Part shown: piece by piece, positions 18,473 to 30,615 of the stretch
Layout of the letters: the number at the start of each line of letters is the position of its first letter
Position numbering within the stretch: the stretch's first letter is position 1
NCBI RefSeq assembly: GCF_009727155.1
Contig: NZ_WNWM01000002.1
Location: 4,898,001-4,962,000, forward strand
Origin: Pseudoduganella dura
GTDB lineage: Bacteria > Pseudomonadota > Gammaproteobacteria > Burkholderiales > Burkholderiaceae_D
DNA: 64,000 bases
Reading direction: 5' to 3'
Notes under the pieces: generated by a model
The model's input: only the letters and a program-made list of their open reading frames with translations
Database searches by the model: none
What the model was told of the DNA's origin: nothing
Position numbers and translations under genes: made by a program

Positions 18473-19825
18473 ATGTCCGAAAACAAAAAAGCAGAGAAGA
18501 TCACCAGCGTGAAAGGGATGCCCGACATCCTGCCCGCCGACGCCCACCTGTGGGAGATCTTCGAGAACACCGCGCAGTCGATCCTGCAAAGCTACGGCTA
18601 CCAGAACATCCGCACGCCGATCGTCGAGGAAACCCGCCTGTTCGCCCGTGCGATCGGCGCCGTGACCGACATCGTCGAAAAGGAAATGTATTCGTTCGAG
18701 GATTCGATGAACGGCGACCAGCTCACGCTGCGTCCGGAAGGCACCGCCGGCGTGGTGCGCGCCGTGCTGGAACATAACCTCGTGTACGACGGCCCGAAAC
18801 GCCTGTGGTACAAGGGCCAGATGTTCCGCCACGAGCGCCCGCAGCGCGGCCGCTACCGCCAGTTCCACCAGTTCGGCGCCGAGGCGGTGGGCTTTACCGG
18901 CCCGGATATCGACGCCGAGCTGATCCTGCTGTGCCGTCGCCTGTGGGACGACCTGGGCCTGCCGGACATCCGCCTGGAACTGAACTCGATCGGCGACGCC
19001 GAAGAGCGCGCGCGCCACCGCGTGGACCTGATCAAGTATCTGGAACAGCACGAGGAACTGCTCGACGCGGACGCCAAGCGCCGCCTGCACAGCAACCCGC
19101 TGCGCATCCTGGATACCAAGAACCCGGCGCTGCAGGAAATCGTCGAGGGCGCGCCGAAGCTGCTGGACTACCTGGGCGAGGAATCGCTGAAGCACTTCGA
19201 GGGCGTGAAGAACCTGCTCGACCGCAACGCCGTGCAGTACACCGTCAACCCGCGCCTGGTGCGCGGCATCGACTACTACAACCGCACCGTGTTCGAGTGG
19301 GTGACCGACGAACTGGGCTCGCAGGGCACCGTGTGCGCCGGCGGCCGCTACGATCCGCTGATCGAGCAGTTCGGCGGCAAGCCCACGCCGGCGGTCGGCT
19401 TCGCGATGGGCATCGAGCGCCTGATCGAACTGATGAAGTCGGCCGGCGAAACGGCCGCGCCGAACCAGTGCGACGTGTACCTGGTGCACCAGGGCGCGGA
19501 AGCGCAGATGCAGGCCTTCATCCTGGGCGAGCGCATCCGCGATGCCGGGCTGGACGTGATCCTGCACTGCGCCACCGCGGCCGGCGCCGGCTCGTTCAAG
19601 AGCCAGATGAAGAAGGCCGACGGCAGCGGCGCGTCGTTCGCGATCATCATCGGCGAGGACGAAGTGGCCAACAACACCGCCAGCGTGAAGGCGCTGCGCG
19701 GCGCCGAAGGCGAACAGCAGCAGGCCACCGTGGTCTTCGAGGAAGTGGTCGGCTACGTGGTCGACCAGATCATCGGCGGCAACGCATGCGGCGACGACTG
19801 CGACGAACATCACCACCATCACTGA
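18473..19825 (+). CDS. hisS: Histidyl-tRNA synthetase with a natural His5 tail
   Basis: This class II synthetase charges tRNA-His. The 450 residues include motif 1, motif 2 ([20 protein letters not shown]), the HisA loop ([15 protein letters not shown]) and motif 3 ([11 protein letters not shown]), then an anticodon-binding domain. The start at 18473 gives MSENKK followed by the usual KGMPDILP. The extreme C-terminus is odd: it ends CGDDCDE followed by five His residues, encoded by CAT CAC CAC CAT CAC before the TGA. Mixed codons argue against a simple slippage tract. The tail could bind metal or tie synthesis of the enzyme to charged tRNA-His supply; both ideas are speculation. Confidence 0.96.
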   Translation: MSENKKAEKITSVKGMPDILPADAHLWEIFENTAQSILQSYGYQNIRTPIVEETRLFARAIGAVTDIVEKEMYSFEDSMNGDQLTLRPEGTAGVVRAVLEHNLVYDGPKRLWYKGQMFRHERPQRGRYRQFHQFGAEAVGFTGPDIDAELILLCRRLWDDLGLPDIRLELNSIGDAEERARHRVDLIKYLEQHEELLDADAKRRLHSNPLRILDTKNPALQEIVEGAPKLLDYLGEESLKHFEGVKNLLDRNAVQYTVNPRLVRGIDYYNRTVFEWVTDELGSQGTVCAGGRYDPLIEQFGGKPTPAVGFAMGIERLIELMKSAGETAAPNQCDVYLVHQGAEAQMQAFILGERIRDAGLDVILHCATAAGAGSFKSQMKKADGSGASFAIIIGEDEVANNTASVKALRGAEGEQQQATVVFEEVVGYVVDQIIGGNACGDDCDEHHHHH

Positions 19826-19843
19826 TCCCGAAGGGAAGATTCC

Positions 19844-20497
19844 ATGGCATTCGATCACCAAGAAGAAGAACAGCTCGCCTCCCTGAAGGCGTGGTGGAGC
19901 AGGTACGGCAACGCGGCGACGTGGGTGCTGGTCGCCGGCCTGGCCGCCTATTCCGGCTGGACCGGCTGGCAGTATTACCAGCGCACGCAGTCCGTCGAGG
20001 CGTCCGCGCTGTATGACGAGCTGCAGGCGTCGGTCGGCAAGGACAACGCCAAGGTGCAGCGCGCCGCAGCCGATCTGGAAAGCCGCTACGGCCGCAGTTC
20101 GTATGCGCAGATGGCCGCGCTGGCCGCCGCGAAAAGCGCGTTCGACGCCAGCGACCTGAAAACCGCCAAGGCCAAGCTGCAGTGGGTGATCGAGCATGGC
20201 AACGACGAGTACAAGGCGATCGCGAAGATCCGCCTGGCCGGCGTGCTGCTGGATGAAAAAGCCTACGACGCGGCGCTGAAGGCGCTGGACGGCGAGGTGC
20301 CGAAGCAGTTCTCGGCTGCCGTCAGCGACCGCAAGGGCGATGTGCTGGCCGCGCAGAACAAGCTGGCCGAAGCCCGCGCCGCATACCTGGCCGCGCTGGC
20401 CGGCACGACCGAGAAAAGCCCGGCGCGCCAGCTGATCGAGCTCAAGCTCGAAGCCGTGGGCGGCACGGTGCCGGAACAGAAGCCCGCCGCGGCCTGA
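19844..20497 (+). CDS. YfgM-like membrane-anchored TPR protein
   Basis: This is a 217-residue inner-membrane protein of the YfgM family (ancillary SecYEG translocon partner and periplasmic chaperone helper in E. coli). A cytoplasmic acidic N-terminus (DHQEEEQLASLK) precedes one transmembrane helix (about residues 24-45) and a periplasmic helical TPR-like domain. It sits between hisS and bamB, the same order as in E. coli, which supports the assignment. The ribosome binding site GAAGGGAAG lies upstream of the ATG, and the gap to hisS is only 18 bp. Confidence 0.85.
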   Translation: MAFDHQEEEQLASLKAWWSRYGNAATWVLVAGLAAYSGWTGWQYYQRTQSVEASALYDELQASVGKDNAKVQRAAADLESRYGRSSYAQMAALAAAKSAFDASDLKTAKAKLQWVIEHGNDEYKAIAKIRLAGVLLDEKAYDAALKALDGEVPKQFSAAVSDRKGDVLAAQNKLAEARAAYLAALAGTTEKSPARQLIELKLEAVGGTVPEQKPAAA

Positions 20498-20601
20498 TGT
20501 TCAACCATGGCGCCAGCGCCACGACCTGCGCCGCCCGCGGCCATGATGCCGCGCGGGCGCGGGCCGCTCGTACCCCACCTGTAAGGAGCAAGGTTTAATT
20601 T

Positions 20602-21756
20602 ATGCGTATCACCGGTAAAGTAATCGGCGTGAGCCTGCTGTCCATGACGGCCGCGTGCAGTTCCCTCAGCTCGCTGAATCCGTTCAAGGAAAAAGACAAG
20701 AATCCCCCGGCGGCGCTGGTGGACATCAAGTCGCCGATCCCCGCCAAGGTCGTGTGGAAGCATTCCACCGGCAAGGCCGGCCTGTACGTGTTCTCGCCGG
20801 CGCTGGCCGACAATGGCCTGTTCATCGCCGACAACGACGGCAATATCGAACGCCTCGACGCGGCCACCGGCCGCTCGCAGTGGAAGATCAAGGCCGGCAC
20901 CGAGCTGACCGCGGGCGTGGGCGCCAACGGCAAGCTGGTGGCGGTGGGCGGCGCCAAGGGCACCGTGATGGCGTTCGACGCGGCCACCGGCAAGGTGCAG
21001 TGGAAGGTGCAGGCATCGTCCGAGGTGCTGTCGGCGCCGGCCGTGACCGACGAACTGGTGATCGTGCGCAGCATGGACAACAAGATCACCGCCTACGACA
21101 CGCGCACGGGCGACCGCAAGTGGTTCCTGCAGCGCACCACGCCGCCGCTGACCCTGCGCAACGCGCCGGGCATGGTGGTGGCGCAGCCGAACGTCTACGT
21201 GGCGCAGCCGGCCGGCAAGCTGCTGTCGCTGTCGCTGGCGAACGGCGTGCCCCGCTTCGAGGTGTCCGTGGCCGAGCCGCGCGGCGCCACCGAGCTGGAA
21301 CGCGTGTCGGACATCGGCGGCACGCCGGTCGTCGTCGGCGGCGATATCTGCGCCGTCACGTACCAGGGCAAGGTCGGCTGCTTCGACCTGTCCACGGGCG
21401 CGGCCAAGTGGACCAAGCCGGCATCGTCCGACGTGGGCGTGGGCGCCGACCAGCGCTTCGTCTTCGTCGCCGACGACAAGGGCAACGTTTCCGCCTTCGG
21501 CCGCGAAGGCGGCCAGAGCGCGTGGAAGAACGATTCGCTGACCAATCGCGTGCTGGCGACGCCGCTGTCGTACGGCCGGGTGGTCGCCGTGGGCGACTTC
21601 CAGGGCTACGTGCACCTGCTGTCGCGCGAGGACGGTTCGATGCTCGGCCGGGTGGCGACCGATAGCAGCCCGATCAGGTCGGTGCCGCTGGTGGCCGGCT
21701 CGAACATGATCTTCCAGACCCAGTCGGGAACGGTGATCGCGATCGCGGTCGAGTAA
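20602..21756 (+). CDS. bamB: Outer membrane protein assembly factor BamB
   Basis: This lipoprotein of the BAM complex helps BamA fold outer-membrane beta-barrels. It has 384 residues: a signal peptide with a slightly degenerate lipobox (MTAAC, Cys19), then an eight-bladed beta-propeller with PQQ-like repeats (for example RLDAATGRSQWKIKAG and AFDAATGKVQWKV). It lies between the YfgM-like gene and der, as in E. coli. After the TAA stop the same frame stays open for another 44 codons with a repeated VAEQV pattern (see 21757-21891). Confidence 0.93.
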   Translation: MRITGKVIGVSLLSMTAACSSLSSLNPFKEKDKNPPAALVDIKSPIPAKVVWKHSTGKAGLYVFSPALADNGLFIADNDGNIERLDAATGRSQWKIKAGTELTAGVGANGKLVAVGGAKGTVMAFDAATGKVQWKVQASSEVLSAPAVTDELVIVRSMDNKITAYDTRTGDRKWFLQRTTPPLTLRNAPGMVVAQPNVYVAQPAGKLLSLSLANGVPRFEVSVAEPRGATELERVSDIGGTPVVVGGDICAVTYQGKVGCFDLSTGAAKWTKPASSDVGVGADQRFVFVADDKGNVSAFGREGGQSAWKNDSLTNRVLATPLSYGRVVAVGDFQGYVHLLSREDGSMLGRVATDSSPIRSVPLVAGSNMIFQTQSGTVIAIAVE

Positions 21757-21891
21757 TCCGGCACGCAGTCGGCAGGCGACGCTACCGAACACGTCGCCGG
21801 CCAGGCAGCTGGAGAACCAACCAGGCAGGCAGCCGGGGGCGTAGCTGAACAAGTAATCGAACTGGTAGCTGAGCAAGTAACTGAGCAATGA
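21757..21891 (+). other. In-frame open extension after the bamB stop, with a short repeat
   Basis: Directly after the bamB TAA the same frame reads on for 44 codons to a TGA at 21889-21891, giving a Ser/Gly/Ala/Gln-rich peptide ending VAEQVIELVAEQVTEQ. The last 48 bases are two imperfect 24-bp repeats starting at 21841 and 21865. Codons such as GTA, GCT, GAA and CAA differ from the GC-rich use around it. It may be a former C-terminal tail or a chance frame. Confidence 0.4.
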
Positions 21892-21892
21892 A

Positions 21893-21914
21893 GATGCCCG
21901 CCAGCGCGGGCATC
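21893..21914. terminator. Perfect hairpin downstream of bamB
   Basis: GATGCCCGC (21893-21901), loop CAGC, GCGGGCATC (21906-21914). There is no T-run, so it is a weak terminator or an mRNA 3'-end stabilising stem ahead of der. Confidence 0.4.
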
Positions 21915-21973
21915 CAGTATCCCAACAAACCAAGCAGTAATTATGATCGCCAACGCGGTCGAGCAGAATACAA

Positions 21974-23320
21974 ATGAAGCCGGTAATTGCACTCGTGGGG
22001 CGCCCGAACGTCGGGAAATCGACCCTTTTCAATCGTCTGACCCGCTCGCGCGATGCGCTGGTGGCGGACTTGCCTGGACTGACGCGTGACCGTCACTACG
22101 GCGAGGGCCGCGTCGGCGACCGCCCGTTCCTGGTCATCGATACCGGTGGTTTCGAACCGGTCGCCAAGGAAGGCATCATGTTCCAGATGGCGCTGCAGAC
22201 CAAGCAGGCCGTGGCCGAAGCGGACGTGGTGATCTTCCTCGTCGACGGCCGCCAGGGCATGACGCCGCACGACAAGACCATCACGGACTTCCTGCGCCGC
22301 AGCGGCCGCCCGGTGCTGCTGGTGGTGAACAAGGCCGAAGGCATGAAGTACACCTCGGCCGTATCGGATTTCTACGAGCTGGGCCTGGGCGATCCGTATG
22401 CCATCTCCGGCGCCCACGGCGACGGCGTGAACGACCTGGTGCAGGAAACGCTGGACAAGGCGTTCGCCTCGCGCCCGGACGACGCCGATGAGCTGCTGCC
22501 GTCCGAACGCGGCATCAAGCTGGCGCTGGTCGGCCGGCCGAACGTGGGCAAGTCCACGCTGATCAACACGCTGCTGGGCGAGGAGCGCGTGATCGCGTTC
22601 GACATGCCCGGCACCACCCGCGATTCGATCGAGATCCCGTTCGAACGCGACGGCAAGCACTACACGCTGATCGATACCGCCGGCATCCGCCGCCGCGGCA
22701 AGGTGTTCGAGGCGATCGAGAAATTCTCGGTCGTCAAGACGCTGCAGTCGATCTCGGAAGCGAACGTGGTGGTCCTGATGCTCGATGCCCAGCAGGATAT
22801 CTCCGAGCAGGATGCGCACATCGCCGGGTTCATTCTCGAAAGCGGCCGCGCCCTGGTGCTGGCGGTGAACAAGTGGGACGGCCTGCAGACGCACCAGCGC
22901 GACCAGGTCAAGAACGACATGGACCGCAAGCTGGACTTCCTCGGCTTCGCCAAGACCCACTTCATCTCGGCACTGAAGGGCACCGGCATCGGCCCGCTGA
23001 TGAAATCCGTGGACGCCGCCTACGGAGCCGCCATGGCCGACCTGTCGACGCCGAAGCTTACGCGTGCACTGCTGGAAGCGGTCGAGAAGCAGGAACCGAA
23101 GCGCAAGGGCGGCCTGCGGCCGAAGATGCGCTATGCCCACCAGGGCGGCATGAACCCGCCGATCATCGTCATCCACGGCAACTCCCTCGATGCGATCAGC
23201 GAGCCGTACAAGCGCTACCTGGAAAAGCATTTCCGGGACACGTTCCAGCTCGTGGGGACGCCGCTGCGCATCGAATTGCGCACCGGTAAAAACCCGTTCG
23301 ACAAGCGCGACAAGGGCTGA
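21974..23320 (+). CDS. der: Ribosome assembly GTPase Der (EngA)
   Basis: This essential double-GTPase is needed for maturation of the 50S subunit. It has 448 residues with two tandem G domains, each with P-loop GRPNVGKST (near residues 9-17 and about 187-195), DTGG/DTAGI switch II motifs, NKAE and NKWD specificity motifs, and a C-terminal KH-like domain (about 360-448, ending [11 protein letters not shown]). It follows bamB as in many Proteobacteria. Start at 21974 gives the standard [12 protein letters not shown]. Confidence 0.97.
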   Translation: MKPVIALVGRPNVGKSTLFNRLTRSRDALVADLPGLTRDRHYGEGRVGDRPFLVIDTGGFEPVAKEGIMFQMALQTKQAVAEADVVIFLVDGRQGMTPHDKTITDFLRRSGRPVLLVVNKAEGMKYTSAVSDFYELGLGDPYAISGAHGDGVNDLVQETLDKAFASRPDDADELLPSERGIKLALVGRPNVGKSTLINTLLGEERVIAFDMPGTTRDSIEIPFERDGKHYTLIDTAGIRRRGKVFEAIEKFSVVKTLQSISEANVVVLMLDAQQDISEQDAHIAGFILESGRALVLAVNKWDGLQTHQRDQVKNDMDRKLDFLGFAKTHFISALKGTGIGPLMKSVDAAYGAAMADLSTPKLTRALLEAVEKQEPKRKGGLRPKMRYAHQGGMNPPIIVIHGNSLDAISEPYKRYLEKHFRDTFQLVGTPLRIELRTGKNPFDKRDKG

Positions 23321-23368
23321 CCTGCCGTCGGCAGCCTGCCGCGATCGGGTCGCCGGCAATCGAAAGCC

Positions 23369-23419
23369 GGTGCCAGACAATTTTTCCGGTCGAATCATCC
23401 GGAAAACGTGCCTGGCACC
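23369..23419. repeat. REP-like inverted repeat, GGTGCCAGGCACC type
   Basis: Left arm 23369-23389 begins GGTGCCAG and ends TTTTTCCGG; right arm 23399-23419 begins CCGGAAAA and ends GCCTGGCACC. The 21-bp arms match at 18 positions around a 9-bp loop. It lies in the 350-bp gap (23321-23670) between der and hfq; the rest of that gap holds a hairpin at 23454-23473, T-rich sequence, and the hfq ribosome binding site (GGAG, 23662-23665). Confidence 0.75.
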
Positions 23420-23453
23420 AGTGGGCGCATGCCACGCGAGATCTGCCGAAACA

Positions 23454-23484
23454 CCGGTCCGCACGCGGACCGGCTTCACATTTT
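23454..23484 (+). terminator. Possible der terminator
   Basis: CCGGTCCG, loop CACG, CGGACCGG (23454-23473), then CTTCACATTTTC and further T-runs up to 23499. The T-run is set back from the stem, so efficiency is uncertain. Confidence 0.4.
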
Positions 23485-23670
23485 CACGTTATCTTTTTTC
23501 CTCGTTTTCATTTGCACACCCCTGCATAATTCACAAAAACAGGTTACAGTAGCTGAGAAGCATTTCCGTTTGGCAGAGGGCGTCTTTACCTCTGCAATAA
23601 GGAGCAGCCGGCACTTGAAATCAAGCGTTTCGCCTCCAATTCCAACACAACAACATAAACTGGAGTAGTT

Positions 23671-23907
23671 ATGAGCAATAAAGGGCAATTGTTACAAGAC
23701 CCATTCCTGAACGCGCTGCGCAAGGAGCACGTTCCCGTCTCGATCTACCTCGTCAACGGTATCAAGTTGCAAGGTCACATCGAGTCGTTCGACCAGTACG
23801 TCGTCCTGCTGCGCAATACCGTTACGCAGATGGTGTACAAGCATGCCATTTCGACTGTGGTACCGGCCCGCGCCGTCAACCTCAACATCGATTCCGAGGC
23901 GGAGTAA
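23671..23907 (+). CDS. hfq: RNA chaperone Hfq
   Basis: This hexameric Sm-like protein pairs small RNAs with mRNAs. It has 78 residues. The Sm1 motif region ([21 protein letters not shown]) and the Sm2 motif (YKHAIST) are intact; the C-terminal tail after residue 68 is very short (NLNIDSEAE), typical of Betaproteobacteria. GGAG lies five bases before the ATG. hflX follows 63 bp downstream and then hflK-hflC, the conserved hfq-hflXKC order. The substrate mRNA rpoS is in the same window. Confidence 0.97.
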   Translation: MSNKGQLLQDPFLNALRKEHVPVSIYLVNGIKLQGHIESFDQYVVLLRNTVTQMVYKHAISTVVPARAVNLNIDSEAE

Positions 23908-23970
23908 CGCGTTGATCCTAGCGACAACGCCACAGCTTCGTCTTCCGCTTCAACGTTTCCTGGCCATCCC

Positions 23971-25107
23971 ATGCGCGCAGCTTTAGTCGGGGTGGATTTC
24001 GGCCAGGGCGACTTCGCCGCCAGTGTCGATGAATTGATGCTGCTCGCGCGTTCCGCAGGAGCGGAGCCCATCACGACCATCACCGGCAAGCGTTCCAGCC
24101 CCGATGCTGCCTACTTCGTCGGCAGCGGCAAGGCCGATGAAATCGGCCATGCCGTGCAGGATCACCAGCTGGAGATCGTCATCTTCAATCACGCGCTGTC
24201 GCCTGCCCAGCAGCGCAACCTGGAAAAGCGCCTGAACGTGCGGGTGCTCGACCGTACCAGCCTGATCCTCGACATCTTCGCCCAGCGTGCCCAGAGCCAC
24301 GAGGGCAAGCTGCAGGTCGAGCTGGCCCAGTTGCAGCATCTTTCCACGCGGCTGATCCGCGGCTGGACTCACCTCGAACGCCAGAAGGGCGGTATCGGCC
24401 TGCGCGGTCCTGGTGAAACCCAGCTGGAAACCGACCGCCGGCTGATCGGCGAGCGGGTGCGCATGCTCCGTGCGCGGCTGGCCAAGCTGCGCAAGCAGCA
24501 CGAGACGCAGCGTCGTTCGCGCGGCCGCAACAACGCTTTCTCCATATCGCTCGTCGGTTACACCAATGCCGGCAAGTCCACGCTGTTCAACGCGCTGACC
24601 AAGGCCGGCGTCTACGTGGCCGACCAGCTGTTCGCCACGCTCGACACCACGTCGCGCCGCGTGTTCATGGGTGAGGAGGCCGGCAATGTCGTGATTTCCG
24701 ACACGGTCGGCTTCGTGCGCGAGCTGCCCCACCAGCTGGTGGCGGCATTCCGCGCCACGCTGGAGGAAACCATCCATGCCGACCTGCTGCTGCATGTCGT
24801 CGATGGAGCGAGCCCTGTGCGCATGGAGCAGATCGAAGAAGTCAATGCCGTGCTGCGCGAGATCGGCGCCGACCATATTCCGCAGATCCTCGTGTGGAAC
24901 AAGATCGACGCGGCCGGCCTGGAGCCGGCGGTGGAACGTGATGAACATGATAAGATTTCACGCGTGTTCATCAGCGCCCGGACGGGTGACGGCCTCGATC
25001 TGCTGCGTGCGTCGCTCACCGAGGCAGCCCAGCAGCACCGCGAGGCAAGTGCGCGTCCGAAGGACGACACGCCGGCCGATGCCATTTCCACATTCACCGA
25101 CGTTTAA
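23971..25107 (+). CDS. hflX: Ribosome-associated GTPase HflX
   Basis: This GTPase binds the 50S subunit and splits stalled ribosomes, for example after heat shock. It has 378 residues with the N-terminal nucleotide-binding domain, a helical linker with the family signature GGIGLRGPGETQLE, and a G domain with P-loop GYTNAGKST, switch II DTVGF and NKID. The ATG at 23971 gives MRAALVGVDFGQGDF, a usual start, although no clear ribosome binding site precedes it. It ends 3 bp before hflK. Confidence 0.95.
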   Translation: MRAALVGVDFGQGDFAASVDELMLLARSAGAEPITTITGKRSSPDAAYFVGSGKADEIGHAVQDHQLEIVIFNHALSPAQQRNLEKRLNVRVLDRTSLILDIFAQRAQSHEGKLQVELAQLQHLSTRLIRGWTHLERQKGGIGLRGPGETQLETDRRLIGERVRMLRARLAKLRKQHETQRRSRGRNNAFSISLVGYTNAGKSTLFNALTKAGVYVADQLFATLDTTSRRVFMGEEAGNVVISDTVGFVRELPHQLVAAFRATLEETIHADLLLHVVDGASPVRMEQIEEVNAVLREIGADHIPQILVWNKIDAAGLEPAVERDEHDKISRVFISARTGDGLDLLRASLTEAAQQHREASARPKDDTPADAISTFTDV

Positions 25108-25110
25108 AAC

Positions 25111-26391
25111 ATGCCTCTTTCCTCACTAGCGAAAAGATTAGGCCTGAAGTTGTCCCTGAACGACCCCCGCTGGGGGCAGGACAAGGACAACAACAGGCAG
25201 GCCCAGGAAGGCAAGAAGCCCGGCGACGGTCCTCCTGACCTCGATCAGCTGTGGCGCGACTTCAACCAGCGCCTGAACGGCCTGTTCGGCAACAAGAACC
25301 GCAACAACAACAGCGGTGGCGGCGGCACCGGCGGCGGCGGCAGCGAATTGCGCGGCGCCGGCGTGACCGTCGGCGCGGTCGCGGCCATTGCCGTGCTGGT
25401 CTGGCTGGCCAGTGGCGCATTCATCGTGCAGGAAGGCCAGAAGGGCATCGTCACGACCTTCGGCCGCTACAGCCACGATACCCCGGCCGGCTTCAACTGG
25501 CGCTGGCCGTATCCGTTCCAGTCAAACGAAACCGTCAACGTGTCGCAGGTACGGACCGTGGAAGTGGGTTACCGCGGCAACACCCGCAACAAGCAGGCCA
25601 CCGAATCGCTGATGCTGACCGACGACGAGAACATCATCGATATCCAGTTCGCCGTGCAATACCGGTTGAAGGACCCCGTCGCCTGGCTGTACAACAACCG
25701 GGATGCGGAGGACACCGTGCGCCAGGTCGCCGAAACGGCGATCCGCGAGATCGTGGGCCGCAGCAAGATGGACTTCGTGCTCTATGAAGGCCGCGAGAAG
25801 GTGGCCTACGACACGCAGCAGCTGATGCAGCAGATCCTGGACCGCTATGCGTCCGGCGCGCTGGTCACCAACGTGACGATGCAGGGCGTGCAGCCGCCGG
25901 AGCAGGTGCAGACCGCGTTCGACGATGCCGTCAAGGCCGGCCAGGACCGTGAGCGCCTGAAGAACGAAGGCCAGGCCTACGCGAACCAGGTGGTACCGAT
26001 CGCGCGCGGCGCGGCATTCCGCCTGCTGCAGGAAGCCGAAGCCTATCGTTCGATGGTGGTCGAGAACGCGAGCGGTAATGCCGACCGCTTCAAGTCCGTG
26101 CTGGTCGAGTACCAGAAAGCGCCGGGCGTGACGCGCGACCGCATGTACCTCGATACGATGCAGCAGATCTTCAGCAATACCAGCAAGGTGATGGTCGATT
26201 CGAAGGCCGGCAGCAACCTGCTGTACCTGCCGCTGGACAAGCTGATCGCCCAGGTCGCCGCCACCGAGGCGCAACGCGCCAACGTGACCGCGCCGCCACC
26301 GGCCGCCGTGCTGCTGCCGCCACCCGACCAGACGTACAGCGGCGAACAGAACCGCGCACGTGAATCGTCCCGTAGCCGGGAGGGCCGTTAA
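25111..26391 (+). CDS. hflK: FtsH protease modulator HflK
   Basis: With HflC this protein forms a large membrane cage around FtsH and limits its access to substrates. The 426 residues start with a cytoplasmic Gly/Asn-rich region (about 25-80, poly-Gly NNNSGGGGTGGGGS), one transmembrane helix (about 85-105), then an SPFH/band-7 domain (EGQKGIVTTFGRYS to about residue 290) and a C-terminal coiled region. The stop overlaps the hflC start by one base (TAATG), so the two subunits are probably made in step. Confidence 0.95.
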   Translation: MPLSSLAKRLGLKLSLNDPRWGQDKDNNRQAQEGKKPGDGPPDLDQLWRDFNQRLNGLFGNKNRNNNSGGGGTGGGGSELRGAGVTVGAVAAIAVLVWLASGAFIVQEGQKGIVTTFGRYSHDTPAGFNWRWPYPFQSNETVNVSQVRTVEVGYRGNTRNKQATESLMLTDDENIIDIQFAVQYRLKDPVAWLYNNRDAEDTVRQVAETAIREIVGRSKMDFVLYEGREKVAYDTQQLMQQILDRYASGALVTNVTMQGVQPPEQVQTAFDDAVKAGQDRERLKNEGQAYANQVVPIARGAAFRLLQEAEAYRSMVVENASGNADRFKSVLVEYQKAPGVTRDRMYLDTMQQIFSNTSKVMVDSKAGSNLLYLPLDKLIAQVAATEAQRANVTAPPPAAVLLPPPDQTYSGEQNRARESSRSREGR

Positions 26392-27269
26392 TGAACCGTA
26401 TCGTTACTTTCGTTGTCACCGCGTTCATCGCGCTGATGCTGCTGTCGTCCACCGTGTTCGTGGTGGACCAGCGCAAGTTCGCGATCGTCTTCGCGCTGGG
26501 TGAAGTCAAGCAGGTGATCCGCGAGCCGGGCCTGCACTTCAAGCTGCCGCCGCCGTTCCAGAACGTGATGTGGCTCGACAAGCGCATCCTCACGCTCGAC
26601 TCGCCGGAGGCGGACCGCTTCATCACGGCCGAGAAGATGAACATCCTGGTCGATTCGTTCGTCAAATGGCGCATCGTGGAGCCGCGGCTGTACTTCGTCA
26701 GCTTCGGCGGCGACGAGGGCCGGGCGCGCGACCGCATGGCGCAGATCGTCAAGGCGGCGCTGAACGAAGAGATCACCAAACGCACCGTGCGCGAAGTGAT
26801 TTCCGGCCAGCGCGGCAAGGTGATGGAAGCGATCCGCTCGAAAGTGGTCAACGAGGCGCAGCAGATCGGCGTCCAGATCCTGGACGTGCGGCTGAAGCGC
26901 GTCGACTACGTCGAACAGATCAACAATTCCGTCTACGAGCGGATGAAGGCCGAGCGCCTGCGCGTGGCCAATGAACTGCGTTCGACCGGTTCCGCCGACT
27001 CCGAAAAGATCCGTGCGGATGCCGACAAGCAGCGCTCCGTGATCCTGTCGGAAGCCTACCGCGAAGCCGAGAAGATCCGCGGCGAGGGCGATGCGAAAGC
27101 CAGCGCCATCTATGCCGAGGCATTCGGCCGGAATCCCGAGTTCTACAAGTTCTACCGCAGCCTGGAAGCCTATCGCACTTCGTTCAAGACCAAGGCGGAC
27201 GTGATGCTGGTGGATCCGAATTCGGAGTTCTTCAAGTACTTCAAGGGTAGCGGCTCGGCCGGGAAATAA
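26391..27269 (+). CDS. hflC: FtsH protease modulator HflC
   Basis: This is the partner of HflK, 292 residues. A single N-terminal membrane anchor (about residues 3-25) is followed by an SPFH/band-7 domain ([19 protein letters not shown]) and a coiled-coil ending in [12 protein letters not shown], which is conserved in HflC. The start is coupled to hflK. A strong terminator (27335-27369) closes the hfq-hflXKC run. The small DUF2065 gene often found after hflC is absent. Confidence 0.95.
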   Translation: MNRIVTFVVTAFIALMLLSSTVFVVDQRKFAIVFALGEVKQVIREPGLHFKLPPPFQNVMWLDKRILTLDSPEADRFITAEKMNILVDSFVKWRIVEPRLYFVSFGGDEGRARDRMAQIVKAALNEEITKRTVREVISGQRGKVMEAIRSKVVNEAQQIGVQILDVRLKRVDYVEQINNSVYERMKAERLRVANELRSTGSADSEKIRADADKQRSVILSEAYREAEKIRGEGDAKASAIYAEAFGRNPEFYKFYRSLEAYRTSFKTKADVMLVDPNSEFFKYFKGSGSAGK

Positions 27270-27334
27270 CCGGTCTGGCAAGCCCGGCCGGCTTGCGCCA
27301 CGGGCTTCGGGCACACCGCCCACGCCCCGTAAAA

Positions 27335-27369
27335 CTGCCTTCGGCTTCATACCCGAAGGCAGTTTTTTT
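27335..27369 (+). terminator. Strong rho-independent terminator after hflC
   Basis: CTGCCTTCGG, an 8-base loop, CCGAAGGCAG and seven T residues. It ends the hfq-hflC transcription unit about 100 bp before hisZ. Confidence 0.92.
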
Positions 27370-27468
27370 CCTGTTTGGCCACACTTTCGCGTAAAATATG
27401 CGGTTCGGCTTCCGCCGCCTATCGGCGCGCCGTGCCGATTGAACGTTTTTCAACAAACCGGTTTTCCC

Positions 27469-29947
<2,479 letters not shown>

Positions 29948-29974
29948 AAAAAGCCACAAGCAGGAAGAAAAACT

Positions 29975-30520
29975 ATGAGCACTCCTCAATCCGACGACAA
30001 GCACCTGTGGGTGACCTGGGATGAGTACAACCGCCTGGTCGAAGGCCTGGCCCTGAAGGTCTACGAATCGGGCTTCAAGTTCGACATGGTGTTGTGCCTG
30101 GCGCGCGGCGGCGTGCGCCCCGGCGACGTGTTCTCGCGCATCTTCGACGTGCCGCTGGCGATCCTGTCGACCAGCTCCTACCGCGCCGACAAGGGCACGG
30201 TGCAGGGCGACCTCGACATCGCCAAGTACATCACGGTGACGCGCGGCGCGCTGGCAGGCAAGATCCTGCTGGTGGACGACCTGGCCGATTCCGGTGTCAC
30301 GCTGATGAAGGTGATCGATCACCTGAAGGCCAATTACAGCGAAGTCGAGGAAGTGCGTTCCGCCGTGATCTGGACCAAGGGCAGCTCGGCCTTCAAGCCG
30401 GACTACCAGATGCAGGAACTGCCGCACAACCCGTGGATCCACCAGCCGTTCGAGGATTACGACGGCCTGCGCCCGCACCAGCTGGCGTCGTGGCTGAAAA
30501 AGGGCGAAACGAACGCATAA
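29975..30520 (+). CDS. Purine (hypoxanthine/xanthine-type) phosphoribosyltransferase
   Basis: This is a 181-residue type I phosphoribosyltransferase, predicted to use PRPP to salvage a purine base. The PRPP-binding motif is KILLVDDLADSGVTL (about residues 90-104); an upstream CLARGGVRPGD gives the loop contacting pyrophosphate. Closest known relatives are annotated as hypoxanthine or xanthine phosphoribosyltransferases; the exact base cannot be read from sequence. A good ribosome binding site (AGGAAG) precedes the ATG, and it lies 27 bp after purA. A terminator follows. Confidence 0.88.
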   Translation: MSTPQSDDKHLWVTWDEYNRLVEGLALKVYESGFKFDMVLCLARGGVRPGDVFSRIFDVPLAILSTSSYRADKGTVQGDLDIAKYITVTRGALAGKILLVDDLADSGVTLMKVIDHLKANYSEVEEVRSAVIWTKGSSAFKPDYQMQELPHNPWIHQPFEDYDGLRPHQLASWLKKGETNA

Positions 30521-30539
30521 GCGTTTGCGCCTGCGCGAC

Positions 30540-30574
30540 AATGGCGGAGGGCCGGAAGGCCTTCCGCCATTTTT
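30540..30574 (+). terminator. Rho-independent terminator of the hisZ-purA unit
   Basis: AATGGCGGAGG pairs with CCTTCCGCCATT (one bulge), followed by TTTT. It lies about 20 bp after the phosphoribosyltransferase stop. Confidence 0.85.
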
Positions 30575-30615
30575 CGTTGTGGTAGCCGAAACATAAAAAC
30601 AAAGAGAGTGCCCCG

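Noticed and set aside
27270..27468. A DUF2065 gene between hflC and hisZ
   Set aside because: The gap holds a strong terminator and no frame of about 60 codons with membrane segments.
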